Translations under genes and position numbers: made by a program
Assembly: GCA_937863215.1 (NCBI GenBank)
Contig: CALMFQ010000331.1
Coordinates: 1 to 14,194, forward strand
Reading direction: 5' to 3'
Length of the DNA stretch: 14,194 nucleotides
From: an uncultured Pseudomonadota bacterium
GTDB lineage: Bacteria > Pseudomonadota > Gammaproteobacteria > Burkholderiales > SCOH01
Notes under the pieces: generated by a model
Told to the model about the DNA's origin: nothing
Databases searched by the model: none
Seen by the model: the letters and a program-made list of their open reading frames with translations, nothing else
In this document: one piece after another, positions 7,176-14,194 of the stretch
Numbering within the stretch: position 1 is the stretch's first letter
How the letters are laid out: each line of letters opens with the position of its first letter

Positions 7176-7615
7176 TTGTTCCCCCGCTCCGCCACCATGA
7201 TTTCCGCCTCGGCCGCCAGCTGCTCGCCAACCATTGCACGTGCGGCGAATTTCCACACACCACGCGCATGGCGCAGCAGATCCACTTTCAGTTCCAGGCG
7301 ATCGCCAGCGGTAACCGGGTATTTGAAGCGCGCGTTGTCGATGCCGGCGAAATAGCAGATCACATGTTCTTCCGGCTTGCCGCGCGTCTGGTAGGCCAGC
7401 AGGCCGGCTGCCTGCGCCAGCGCCTCAATGATCAGCACGCCCGGCATTACCGGATGCCCGGGGAAATGGCCATTGAAAAACGGTTCGTTGATGGTGACCT
7501 GCTTGTAGGCATGAATGTGCTTGCCGACTTCGCATTCCACCACGCGATCCACCAGCAGGAACGGATAGCGGTGCGGCAATGCTTCCAGAATCTGCTTGAT
7601 GTCCATGCTAATCAT
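7172..7615 (-). CDS. fabZ: (3R)-hydroxyacyl-ACP dehydratase FabZ
   Basis: Dehydrates (3R)-hydroxyacyl-ACP to trans-2-enoyl-ACP in the elongation cycle of type II fatty acid synthesis. It is a 147-residue hot-dog fold protein with the family signature PFFNGHFPGHPVMPGVLIIE; the catalytic pair is His50 and Glu64. The N-terminal IKQILEALPHRYPFLLVDRV is typical. It uses the same 3-hydroxyacyl-ACP pool as LpxA and LpxD, so co-expression with them helps balance phospholipid against lipid A; that role is established for the family. There are two possible starts, ATG at 7615 and ATG at 7606. The first is preferred because AAGGAAA lies at the right distance before it, which makes fabZ overlap the end of lpxD by eight bases. 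The stop overlaps the lpxA start. Confidence 0.97.
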   Translation of the reverse strand: MISMDIKQILEALPHRYPFLLVDRVVECEVGKHIHAYKQVTINEPFFNGHFPGHPVMPGVLIIEALAQAAGLLAYQTRGKPEEHVICYFAGIDNARFKYPVTAGDRLELKVDLLRHARGVWKFAARAMVGEQLAAEAEIMVAERGNK

Positions 7616-8645
7616 GTTTGTTTCCTTCCAGCCCGGCCAGTTTCTTTTCCAGCTGCTTGATGCGCTCTGCCAGCTTGTCCAGATTGCGGATATGCACCGC
7701 GTTCTGCAGCCAGTCGTCGCGCGTCGAGAACGGGTAGTTGCCGGCGTAGGCGCCGGGCTTGTTGATCGATTTGCTCACCAGCGTACCGCCGGCGATGTGC
7801 ACCTTGTCGGCAATATCGATATGGCCGACGAACATGGCTGCACCGCCCACGGTGCAATAGGCGCCGATACGCGTGCTGCCGGCCATGCCGACACAGCCGG
7901 CAATCGCGGTGTGCTTGCCGATGCGGCAGTTGTGCGCCACCTGGATCTGGTTATCCAGCCTGGCACCGTCTTCGATCACGGTATCGTCGAGCGCACCGCG
8001 GTCGATGGTGGTATTGGCACCGATATCGACGTCATCGCCGATCACCACCCGGCCGATCTGCGGGATTTTCAGCCAGGAATCCTTGTTCCACGCCAAGCCG
8101 AAGCCATCGGCACCGATCACCGCACCGGAATGGATGGTACAACGCTGTCCGATCACACAAGCGGCGTAAACCGTGGCATTGGCGTAGATGCGCGTGTCGT
8201 CGCCGACGACAACGCCATCGCCGATCACGACACCGGGGAAAATCACGCAACGCTCACCGATGCGTGCACCGCTGCCGACGCTGGCATTGGCCATGATCGC
8301 CGCCGAAGCGGCAATTTCGGCATCCGGCGCAACCGCCGCCCCGGGGTCGATTCCCGCAGCAAAGCGCTGCGGCGGGTTCAGCAATGCCGACACCTTGGCG
8401 AAATACAGGTATGGATCGGCGCACACGATCGCCGGCAGCGCGGTCAGGTCGGCAACGTCAGCAGCAACGATGACCGCAGCGGCATGGGTATCGGCCAGCT
8501 GCTTGCGGTACCTGGGGTTGGACAGAAAGCTGATCTGCCCGGCAACGGCCGATTCCAGCGGCGCCACCTGGCTGATTTCCACATCGTCGCCGCGCAGCTC
8601 TCCGCCGAACGTGGCCACCAGTTGCGACAAACGATATGCCTGCAT
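7608..8645 (-). CDS. lpxD: UDP-3-O-(3-hydroxyacyl)glucosamine N-acyltransferase
   Basis: Third step of lipid A synthesis: adds the N-linked 3-hydroxyacyl chain to UDP-3-O-acylglucosamine. With the start used here it has 345 residues (E. coli 341). The N-terminal uridine-binding domain (about 1-98, with LSQVA-type and ISFLSNPRY motifs) is followed by a left-handed beta-helix of hexapeptide repeats (about 100-290), then a C-terminal helix (about 310-340) ending in a Lys/Glu-rich stretch. The catalytic His is His238 in IQVAHNCRIG, equal to His239 in E. coli; GADGFG at 178-183 is also conserved. Start choice is uncertain. The ATG at 8645 gives the MxxYRLSQLV beginning usual for the family. An ATG at 8669 adds eight residues and overlaps the skp stop as ATGA, but has no ribosome binding site. 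The 3' end overlaps fabZ by eight bases. Confidence 0.95.
   Translation of the reverse strand: MQAYRLSQLVATFGGELRGDDVEISQVAPLESAVAGQISFLSNPRYRKQLADTHAAAVIVAADVADLTALPAIVCADPYLYFAKVSALLNPPQRFAAGIDPGAAVAPDAEIAASAAIMANASVGSGARIGERCVIFPGVVIGDGVVVGDDTRIYANATVYAACVIGQRCTIHSGAVIGADGFGLAWNKDSWLKIPQIGRVVIGDDVDIGANTTIDRGALDDTVIEDGARLDNQIQVAHNCRIGKHTAIAGCVGMAGSTRIGAYCTVGGAAMFVGHIDIADKVHIAGGTLVSKSINKPGAYAGNYPFSTRDDWLQNAVHIRNLDKLAERIKQLEKKLAGLEGNKHD
7621..7627 (-). promoter_or_regulatory. Ribosome binding site of fabZ, inside the end of lpxD
   Basis: AAGGAAA on the minus strand, five bases before the ATG at 7615 and within the last codons of lpxD. It favours the upstream of the two closely spaced ATG codons, because it would be about 14 bases from the second one at 7606. 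Confidence 0.65.
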
Positions 8646-8665
8646 GCCCTGCCCCGTATTGCGGA

Positions 8666-9160
8666 TCATTTATCGGACAACGACTTCAGCACCTTGTCGG
8701 TGATGTCGATGCGCGGGCTGACGAATACCGCTTCCTGCAGGATCAGGTCGTATTTTTCGGCATCGGCGATCTGCTGGATCACCTTGTTGGCGCGCTCCTG
8801 AATCGACGCCATTTCCTGGCCGCTACGCATGTTCTGGTCTTCGCGGAACTCGCGGTTGCGGCGCTGGAAATCACGATTCAGGGCTTCGATTTCACGCTCC
8901 TTGTTACGCCGATCCGAATCCTTCATGGTCATGCCATTCTTGTCCAGATCGGTCTGCATATCGCGAATCTGTTTCGCCAGGGCCTGCAGCTCCTGCGCGC
9001 GCGGCGCGAATTCCTTCTCCAGCGCTTTCAGTGCGCGCTGCGCCGGGGCCGCTTCGCGGAATACCCGGTCGGTATTGACGAAACCGATTTTCAGCTCCGC
9101 CCACGCCGGCTGCGTCAATGCGGCCAGAGCCAATGCTGCTGCAATAAACGTCTTGTTCAC
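8666..9160 (-). CDS. skp: Periplasmic chaperone Skp/OmpH
   Basis: Trimeric periplasmic chaperone that holds unfolded outer-membrane proteins on their way to the BAM complex. Length is 164 residues (E. coli 161). There is a signal peptide at 1-21 (MNKTFIAAALALAALTQPAWA, cleaved before ELK), then the beta strand IGFVNTDRVFREAAPAQ, then long charged amphipathic helices (about 36-130) that form the tentacles, and a closing beta strand region around YDLILQEAVFVSP at 137-149. The start is GTG at 9160, supported by a strong AAGGAGA seven bases upstream. It follows bamA by 18 bases and precedes lpxD, the usual order in proteobacteria. The stop at 8666 overlaps a possible lpxD start by four bases. Confidence 0.96.
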   Translation of the reverse strand: MNKTFIAAALALAALTQPAWAELKIGFVNTDRVFREAAPAQRALKALEKEFAPRAQELQALAKQIRDMQTDLDKNGMTMKDSDRRNKEREIEALNRDFQRRNREFREDQNMRSGQEMASIQERANKVIQQIADAEKYDLILQEAVFVSPRIDITDKVLKSLSDK

Positions 9161-9167
9161 CGTTACG

Positions 9168-9174
9168 TCTCCTT
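9168..9174 (-). promoter_or_regulatory. Ribosome binding site deciding the GTG start of skp
   Basis: AAGGAGA on the minus strand in the 18-base gap between bamA and skp, seven bases before GTG at 9160. It is the best Shine-Dalgarno in the leftward operon and suggests skp is translated at a high independent rate, as expected for an abundant chaperone. Confidence 0.8.
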
Positions 9175-9178
9175 CGCT

Positions 9179-11500
9179 TTAGAACATGCTGCCCATGGTG
9201 AATTGGAATTTTTCGATCTTGTCGCCTTCCTGAGGCCGGAGCGCCTTCGCCACGCTGAACTTGAGCGGGCCGACCGGCGAAATCCAGCCCAGCGACAAGC
9301 CTGCCGAATAGCGCATGTCGGCGAAATTCATCTGCTGGCGCCGGTTCAGGGTGGTGTTGCCGTCTTCGGCATAATACTGTTCGGAACCCCAGATTCCGCC
9401 GGCATCGGCGAACAGCGACAGACGCACCGACTTGTCGCCTTTCAGGCCCGGCATCGGGAACAGGATTTCGGCATTGGCAACCACGCGGCGATCGCCGCCA
9501 AGCGCGTCTTCGGTCGACAGTTCCTTCGGTCCGATCGACGCATAGCGGTAACCGCGCACCGAGCCGAGACCGCCGGCATAGTAGTTGAGCAGAAACGGCA
9601 TGTCCTTGCCGGAATAACCGCCGCCATAGCCGAATTCGCCATTCAGCATGAAAGTGAAGGTCTTGTTCAGCGGGTAGAACCACATTTGCTGCAGGTTCAA
9701 CTTGTAATAGCGCAGATCGCCGCCCGGCAGCCCCGCCTCCAGGCTGATCTTGCGCAGTGCGCCACGGGTCGGGTAGTACGAACTGTCGCGCCCGTCGCGC
9801 ACCCAGCTGATCGAAGCGGGAAGCTGGTCGTAGCGGTTGCCATAGGCAGCGACGAAATCGACGTAGCGACCGGTAGCGCCGTTTTCCAGCGTGATCTCGC
9901 TCTGTTCATAGCCGGCACTGAGATTGACATAATCGTACTCGCTCATCGGCACGCCGAATCGCAAAGCGCCGCCTTTGGAAGCGGTGTTGTACTGGCCAAG
10001 CTGCAGCTGCGACGGATCGGATTTGCGGTAGTACAGATCGAAACCGCGGCTCACGCCTTCCGGAGTGAAATACGGGTTGGTATACGAAATCGACGCCGTT
10101 GAAGAGGTTTTGCTAGTGTTAAGCCCCAACGACAGTGCCTTGCCGCTGCCGAAAATATTGGCTTGCGAAATCGAACCCTGGAATGTCATCCCCGAGCCCT
10201 GCGAATAACCGACACCGGCCTGGACGTTACCGGTCGGCTTTTCGGTCACGCTGACATTCATGTCAACCTGATCCTGCGCATCCGGTACCGGCGGGGTCTC
10301 GACATTGACATCGGAGAAATAGCCGAGCAGATCGAGGCGCTCCTTGGAGCGGCGAATCTTGGTGTTCGAATACCAGCCGCCTTCCATCTGGCGAATCTCG
10401 CGCCGAACCACCTCATCGCGGGTACGGGTATTGCCGTTGACGTTGATGCGCCGCACGTAGACCCTGCGCCCCGGATCGACAAAGAAGGTAAACGCTACCG
10501 TCTGCTTTTCCTTGTCGACTTCCGGCACCGCGTTGACGTTGGCAAAGGCATAGCCATCGTTGCCCAGGCGGTCGCTGATCGCCGTCGAGCTTTCATTCAC
10601 CAGTTCGCGCGAGAAAATATCGCCCGGCTGGATCTTGATCAGTTTGCGGATTTCTTCTTCCGGAACCAGCAGCTCGCCGCCGACCTTGACATCGGTAACG
10701 GTATATTTCTTGCCTTCGCTGATATTGACAGTAATGAAGATTTTCTTCCGGTCCGTCGAAATGCCGACCTGGGTCGATTCGATATTGAATTCCAGGTAAC
10801 CGCGATTCAGGTAGAACGAGCGCAGCGTTTCCAGATCGGCTGCCAGTTTCTGCTTCGAATACTGGTCGTTCTTGTTGAACCACGACATCAGGCCGCTGGT
10901 GGTAAGTACGAAGTTATCGAGCAACTCCGATTCGCCGAACGTCTCGTTACCGACCAGATTGATCTGCTCGATGGTGGCAACCTCGCCTTCGGAAATATCG
11001 AAATTCACCGCGACGCGATTACGCTCCAGCGGCGTAACGGTGCTCTTGATCTCGACTGAATATTTGCCGCGCGCGTAATACTGCTTCTTGATTTCCTGCT
11101 CTGCCTGGTCCAGCACGGCACGATCGAAAACGCGCGACTCAGCCAGGCCATTGTCTTTCAACGCCTTGCGCAGCTGATCCTTGTCGAAATCCTTGGCGCC
11201 ATTGATGTTGATCTGGTAGATCGTTGGCCGCTCGGATACATTGACGATCAGCGTGTCGGCGTCGATTTCCAGCCGTACATCGCGAAAAAAGCCGGTTGCA
11301 AACAAGGCCTTGACCGATGCCGTAGCCTTGTCGTCGTCAAAGCGGTCGCCAACATGCACCGGCAGGTAATTGAATACGGTGCCGGCATCGGTGCGCTGTA
11401 CGCCTTCGACGCGAATACTTTTGATGGTGAAAGGTTCGATTGCGAACGCTGAGGCGCTGAAACAGGCCGCAGTCGCGAGCACTAGGTTTTTGATTTTCAT
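9179..11500 (-). CDS. bamA: Outer membrane protein assembly factor BamA (Omp85)
   Basis: Essential core of the BAM complex, which folds and inserts beta-barrel proteins into the outer membrane. Residues: 773, somewhat shorter than E. coli (810). The signal peptide is 1-20 (ending SASAFA, before IEPF). Five POTRA domains follow at about 23-90, 91-171, 174-262, 265-342 and 345-419. POTRA5 carries RRINVNGNTRTRDEVVRREI at 350-369, a family hallmark. The 16-stranded barrel begins near 424. The conserved VRGY of loop 6 is at 648-651 (GGLGSVRGYRY), and DAGG at 699-702 is also typical. The chain ends in a beta signal (KFQFTMGSMF) with C-terminal Phe. The ATG at 11500 lies 12 bases after the rseP stop, with no clear Shine-Dalgarno, so translation may be coupled to rseP. 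It is followed by its partner chaperone gene skp. Confidence 0.97.
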   Translation of the reverse strand: MKIKNLVLATAACFSASAFAIEPFTIKSIRVEGVQRTDAGTVFNYLPVHVGDRFDDDKATASVKALFATGFFRDVRLEIDADTLIVNVSERPTIYQININGAKDFDKDQLRKALKDNGLAESRVFDRAVLDQAEQEIKKQYYARGKYSVEIKSTVTPLERNRVAVNFDISEGEVATIEQINLVGNETFGESELLDNFVLTTSGLMSWFNKNDQYSKQKLAADLETLRSFYLNRGYLEFNIESTQVGISTDRKKIFITVNISEGKKYTVTDVKVGGELLVPEEEIRKLIKIQPGDIFSRELVNESSTAISDRLGNDGYAFANVNAVPEVDKEKQTVAFTFFVDPGRRVYVRRINVNGNTRTRDEVVRREIRQMEGGWYSNTKIRRSKERLDLLGYFSDVNVETPPVPDAQDQVDMNVSVTEKPTGNVQAGVGYSQGSGMTFQGSISQANIFGSGKALSLGLNTSKTSSTASISYTNPYFTPEGVSRGFDLYYRKSDPSQLQLGQYNTASKGGALRFGVPMSEYDYVNLSAGYEQSEITLENGATGRYVDFVAAYGNRYDQLPASISWVRDGRDSSYYPTRGALRKISLEAGLPGGDLRYYKLNLQQMWFYPLNKTFTFMLNGEFGYGGGYSGKDMPFLLNYYAGGLGSVRGYRYASIGPKELSTEDALGGDRRVVANAEILFPMPGLKGDKSVRLSLFADAGGIWGSEQYYAEDGNTTLNRRQQMNFADMRYSAGLSLGWISPVGPLKFSVAKALRPQEGDKIEKFQFTMGSMF

Positions 11501-11512
11501 TTTGGCTTGCGG

Positions 11513-12871
11513 TCAGCCCACGAACAGGCGATTCAGATCGTTATAAAAGGCAAACAACATCAACGACAGCAGTAACGCCATGCCGATGCGCTGGCCAATC
11601 TCCATGGTACGCTCGGATACCGGACTGCCTTTAATGATTTCGGCCGTATAATACATCAAATGGCCACCGTCCAATAAGGGTATCGGCAGCAAATTCAGCA
11701 CCCCCAGACTGATACTCACCCATGCGAGAAACTCGACGAACGGTCCGACCCCCATGCGCGCAGCCTGGCCGGCATAGTCGGCAATGGTAACCGGGCCGGA
11801 CAGGTTTTTCAGCGACATATCGCCCGCTAGCATTTTCCAGAACATCTGCAGGCTCATCGCCGAATTGTCGTAGGTCTTGGCGATTGCCTTGTGCAACGCC
11901 CGCAGCGGCGGGTAGCTGATCGTCGTCAGTAAAGCCTGCATCGCCTCCCGGTCCACTTCCGGCGCCACGCCGATCTTGCCGATCCACAGGCCTTTTTCCT
12001 GCACCGGCTGCGGCACGATCGCCAGCTGTAACTGCTGCCGGCCACGCTGAACCAGCAGGCGCAGTTCCTGATTGGGATGCTTGCGCACCTGCTGTACCAC
12101 GTCATCCCAGCCGGCAACGGCGACATCGCCGATCTGCACGATGCGATCGCCTTTCAGCAGACCTGCCCTGGCACCTGCGCCGGCAGAATCGATGAAGCCG
12201 ATCGATGCCTTGTGCACGATAGGGGTAAAGCCGAGATGTTGCAGCAGATCGGCATCGATATCGTGCCCCTGTATCCGCTCGGCATCGATACTGCGCGTGG
12301 CAGAGCCGTAATCGCGCCGCTTCAGCTCGAAATTCAGTGCCTTGCCTTCCAGTGCCTGCTGCAGCAGGGTCAGCCGCAGATCCTGCCAGCTGCCGATTTC
12401 GATACCGTTGACACGCGTGATCTCGTCACCGGCGTGAAATCCCGCATCGGCAACCGCTGTATGTAATGGAATATCGCCAAGCACGGCGCGCATGTCCTGT
12501 ACGCCGGAAATGAACAGCGCCCAGAACAGGACAATCGCCAGCAGCAGGTTGCTGACCGGCCCGGCCAGCACGATCAGGAAGCGCTGCCAGACTTTCTGCC
12601 GGTTGAAGGCGCGGTGCAGTTCGTGTGCCGCTACCGGCTCTTCGCGCTCGTCCAGCATTTTCACGTAGCCGCCGAGCGGAACCATCGCCAATACCCATTC
12701 GGTTTGATCCGGGCCACGGCGGGTCTGCCACAGCGGTTTGCCAAAGCCGATGGAAAAGCGCAGCACCTTTACGTCGAACCGACGGGCGACCCAATAATGG
12801 CCGAGCTCATGAAACGTAACCAGAATACCGAGGACAACCAGGAACGACAGCAGCGTCTGCGCGAATTGCAT
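11513..12871 (-). CDS. rseP: Site-2 intramembrane metalloprotease RseP
   Basis: Zinc protease of the inner membrane that, in model proteobacteria, cuts the anti-sigma factor RseA after DegS and so activates sigma-E; it also removes leftover signal peptides. Residues: 452 (E. coli 450). The zinc-binding HELGH motif is at 21-25 in the first membrane segment, and the third ligand is Asp401 in NLLPIPLLDGGH. There are further membrane segments at about 97-121, 378-398 and 427-442. Between them lie two periplasmic PDZ domains (about 125-215 and 220-300, the second with AGARAGLLKGDRIVQIGD). The ATG at 12871 is the first possible start after an in-frame TGA 15 bases upstream; no good Shine-Dalgarno is visible. 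It lies 56 bases after dxr, the largest gap in the leftward operon. Whether this organism has an RseA target cannot be told from the window. Confidence 0.96.
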   Translation of the reverse strand: MQFAQTLLSFLVVLGILVTFHELGHYWVARRFDVKVLRFSIGFGKPLWQTRRGPDQTEWVLAMVPLGGYVKMLDEREEPVAAHELHRAFNRQKVWQRFLIVLAGPVSNLLLAIVLFWALFISGVQDMRAVLGDIPLHTAVADAGFHAGDEITRVNGIEIGSWQDLRLTLLQQALEGKALNFELKRRDYGSATRSIDAERIQGHDIDADLLQHLGFTPIVHKASIGFIDSAGAGARAGLLKGDRIVQIGDVAVAGWDDVVQQVRKHPNQELRLLVQRGRQQLQLAIVPQPVQEKGLWIGKIGVAPEVDREAMQALLTTISYPPLRALHKAIAKTYDNSAMSLQMFWKMLAGDMSLKNLSGPVTIADYAGQAARMGVGPFVEFLAWVSISLGVLNLLPIPLLDGGHLMYYTAEIIKGSPVSERTMEIGQRIGMALLLSLMLFAFYNDLNRLFVG

Positions 12872-12890
12872 GCAAGCGGGAATTCAGACT

Positions 12891-12920
12891 AGGGAATGCA
12901 TCAGCATATGTGACTTCCCT
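12891..12920. repeat. Perfect 6-base inverted repeat in the dxr-rseP gap
   Basis: AGGGAA (12891-12896) and TTCCCT (12915-12920) are exact reverse complements around an 18-base AT-richer spacer, in the only sizeable gap of the leftward operon. It could be an operator, a weak RNA stem, or chance. There is no run of T after it, so it is not an intrinsic terminator. Confidence 0.3.
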
Positions 12921-12922
12921 GC

Positions 12923-12936
12923 CGCGCTCAAGCGCG
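12923..12936 (-). other. GC hairpin containing the dxr stop codon
   Basis: On the minus strand the sequence CGCGC-TTGA-GCGCG folds into a five-base-pair GC stem with a four-base loop that holds the TGA stop of dxr. No T-tract follows, so it does not look like a Rho-independent terminator; it might act in RNA processing or pausing, or be chance in GC-rich DNA. Confidence 0.3.
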
Positions 12937-14118
12937 AAGTGGAATTTGTTGCGCGGCGACCGCGCGTGCTTCCGCGTCAATCGCCAGCACATGTTCGAGC
13001 GATTCCGGCTGGCACAGCGGAATGCGCGCCAGGGTGAGATCCACCAGCGCAGCGATCTGATCGAAGCGGATGCGCCGTTCGAGAAACGCGCTGACGGCAA
13101 TCTCGTTGGCGGCATTCAGCACCGCAGCACGGTCGCCGCCGGCAGCCAGCGTCTCGAATGCCAGGCGCAAGCAGGGAAAGCGCTGCAGATCGGGCTTCTC
13201 GAACTGCAGGCAGGCAATCGCCGCCAGATCGAGCTGCGCTACACCGGCATCGATGCGTTGCGGGTAGGCCAGCGCATGTGCGATCGGTGTACGCATGTCG
13301 GGGTTGCCAAGCTGCGCCAGTACCGAGCCATCCACGTACGACACCAGCGAATGGATCACGCTCTGCGGATGTACCACTACCTCGATCTGACTGGCCACGA
13401 TATTGAACAGCCAGTGTGCCTCGATGACTTCCAGCCCCTTGTTCATCATGCTGGCCGAATCGACCGAAATCTTGCGCCCCATCGACCAATTGGGGTGGGC
13501 GCATGCCTGTTCCGGTGTCACGGCCTGCAATTGCGCACTGCTGAAGGTACGGAATGGGCCACCGGAAGCGGTCAGCAGGATGCGGGCAATACCGGCAGCG
13601 GCCGGGTCGCCGCCATAGCCGGCCGGCAACGCCTGGAAAATCGCATTGTGTTCGCTGTCGATCGGCAACAGCGTTGCGCCCGACAGCCTTGCCTCACGGA
13701 TGAACAGCGCACCGGCCACCACCAGGGTTTCCTTGTTGGCCAGCAGGATGGTCTTGCCCGCCCGAGCGGCAGCCAGCGTCGGGCGCAGACCGGCGGCACC
13801 GACAATGGCAGCCATCACGGCATCGACTTCCGGCAGAGCGGCAACCATTTCCAGTGCAGCGACACCGGCCAGCACCTCGGTTGCACAGCCGGCCTGCTGC
13901 AGCAAGAGGCGCAAATCGTGCGCCGCAGACGGTTCCAGCACCACGGCGTAGCGTGGCCGAAACTGCCGACATTGTTCTGCCAGGCGCTGCAGCTGCGTGC
14001 TGCCGGTCAGCGCGACAATTTCGAAGCGCTCCGGGTGGCGTGCTACCACATCCAGCGTACTGACGCCAATAGACCCGGTTGAACCAAGTACTGTGAGTTT
14101 TTTTCGCGCAGAAGTCAT
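12928..14118 (-). CDS. dxr: 1-deoxy-D-xylulose 5-phosphate reductoisomerase
   Basis: Second enzyme of the non-mevalonate (MEP) pathway: converts DXP to 2-C-methyl-D-erythritol 4-phosphate with NADPH, feeding isoprenoids such as undecaprenyl phosphate and quinones. Residues: 396 (E. coli 398). The NADPH site GSTGSIG is at 12-18, with LLANKETLV at 125-133. The metal ligands are Asp154 and Glu156 in LPIDSEHNAIF and Glu230 in MMNKGLEVIEAHWLF, and the substrate loop is TASGGPFR at 183-190. The PQSVIHS segment (about 252-258) is also conserved. The ATG at 14118 is eight bases after the cdsA stop and lacks a good Shine-Dalgarno, which suggests coupling. Codons 5-7 hold a run of seven A. The cdsA-dxr-rseP order is standard in proteobacteria. 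Confidence 0.97.
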   Translation of the reverse strand: MTSARKKLTVLGSTGSIGVSTLDVVARHPERFEIVALTGSTQLQRLAEQCRQFRPRYAVVLEPSAAHDLRLLLQQAGCATEVLAGVAALEMVAALPEVDAVMAAIVGAAGLRPTLAAARAGKTILLANKETLVVAGALFIREARLSGATLLPIDSEHNAIFQALPAGYGGDPAAAGIARILLTASGGPFRTFSSAQLQAVTPEQACAHPNWSMGRKISVDSASMMNKGLEVIEAHWLFNIVASQIEVVVHPQSVIHSLVSYVDGSVLAQLGNPDMRTPIAHALAYPQRIDAGVAQLDLAAIACLQFEKPDLQRFPCLRLAFETLAAGGDRAAVLNAANEIAVSAFLERRIRFDQIAALVDLTLARIPLCQPESLEHVLAIDAEARAVAAQQIPLRA

Positions 14119-14126
14119 GATGGCGA

Positions 14127-14194
14127 TCAGAACAGGTGTGCCAGCGTCAACAGTGCCGCACTGACCGGCAACACCGCCAGCTGGCTGTCGATGC
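14127..14194 (-). CDS. cdsA: Phosphatidate cytidylyltransferase, C-terminal end (5' part outside window)
   Basis: Only the last 22 codons are present, reading IDSQLAVLPVSAALLTLAHLF before TGA at 14127-14129. The IDS-x5-P pattern followed by a hydrophobic helix fits the extreme C-terminus of CdsA, where the signature ends in (R)-D-S plus a last membrane segment. The position directly before dxr-rseP-bamA is where cdsA sits in most proteobacteria. CdsA makes CDP-diacylglycerol from phosphatidic acid and CTP in the inner membrane. The call rests on this short tail plus gene order. Confidence 0.8.
   Translation of the reverse strand, partial: IDSQLAVLPVSAALLTLAHLF

Noticed and set aside
5868..7355. 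Long open frame on the + strand (495 codons) antisense to lpxB and lpxA
   Set aside because: It lies across well-recognised genes of the other strand, has no domain I recognise and a composition typical of the complement of GC-rich coding DNA.
7596..10102. Two overlapping long + strand frames (401 and 488 codons) antisense to lpxD, skp and bamA
   Set aside because: They mirror conserved minus-strand genes; low-complexity His/Asp/Gln/Arg-rich translation without motifs indicates shadow frames.
12884..12920. Possible sigma-E promoter before rseP (minus strand GGAAGTC then TCTGA)
   Set aside because: The two elements are about 23 bases apart instead of about 16, and the -35 part differs from GGAACTT; spacing rules it out.
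12910..14082. 390-codon + strand frame opposite dxr
   Set aside because: Shadow of dxr; no family features.

Overview
The window reads as ordinary core chromosome of a GC-rich Gram-negative bacterium. The order cdsA-dxr-rseP-bamA-skp-lpxD-fabZ-lpxA-lpxB-rnhB and the protein sequences suggest a betaproteobacterium, most likely of the Neisseriales (Chromobacterium/Chitinibacter-like). That placement is inference from protein character, not from a database search. No mobile element, CRISPR array, tRNA or rRNA was seen. Coding density is very high and no gap between genes exceeds about 60 bases.

Left part (1-3922, + strand): the C-terminal DNA-binding part of an OmpR-type response regulator runs in from the window edge. 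Its stop codon overlaps the start of a 691-residue membrane sensor histidine kinase with a large periplasmic domain I do not recognise. A class II fumarase (fumC) follows 59 bases later on the same strand with its own strong ribosome binding site.

Right part (3941-14194, - strand): a long, tightly packed envelope-biogenesis operon, transcribed leftwards: cdsA (3' end only), dxr, rseP, bamA, skp, lpxD, fabZ, lpxA, lpxB, rnhB, and finally a cytoplasmic FrnE/DsbA-family thiol oxidoreductase. Together these genes make phospholipid precursor (CdsA) and isoprenoid precursor (Dxr, needed for undecaprenyl phosphate). They also perform regulated intramembrane proteolysis (RseP), outer-membrane protein chaperoning and insertion (Skp, BamA), and acylation and disaccharide formation of lipid A (LpxA, LpxD, LpxB), with FabZ drawing on the same 3-hydroxyacyl-ACP pool. 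Several junctions overlap by 4 to 8 bases, which suggests translational coupling. No internal promoter or terminator could be supported, so the operon promoter probably lies upstream of cdsA, outside the window.

The operon ends convergently against fumC with only 18 bases between the two stop codons. Points worth a second look are the unrecognised sensor domain with two close cysteine pairs, a phenylalanine at the acyl-chain ruler position of LpxA (predicting a short acyl chain), and a FrnE-type gene after rnhB where E. coli has dnaE. I did not find a convincing novel multi-gene system.
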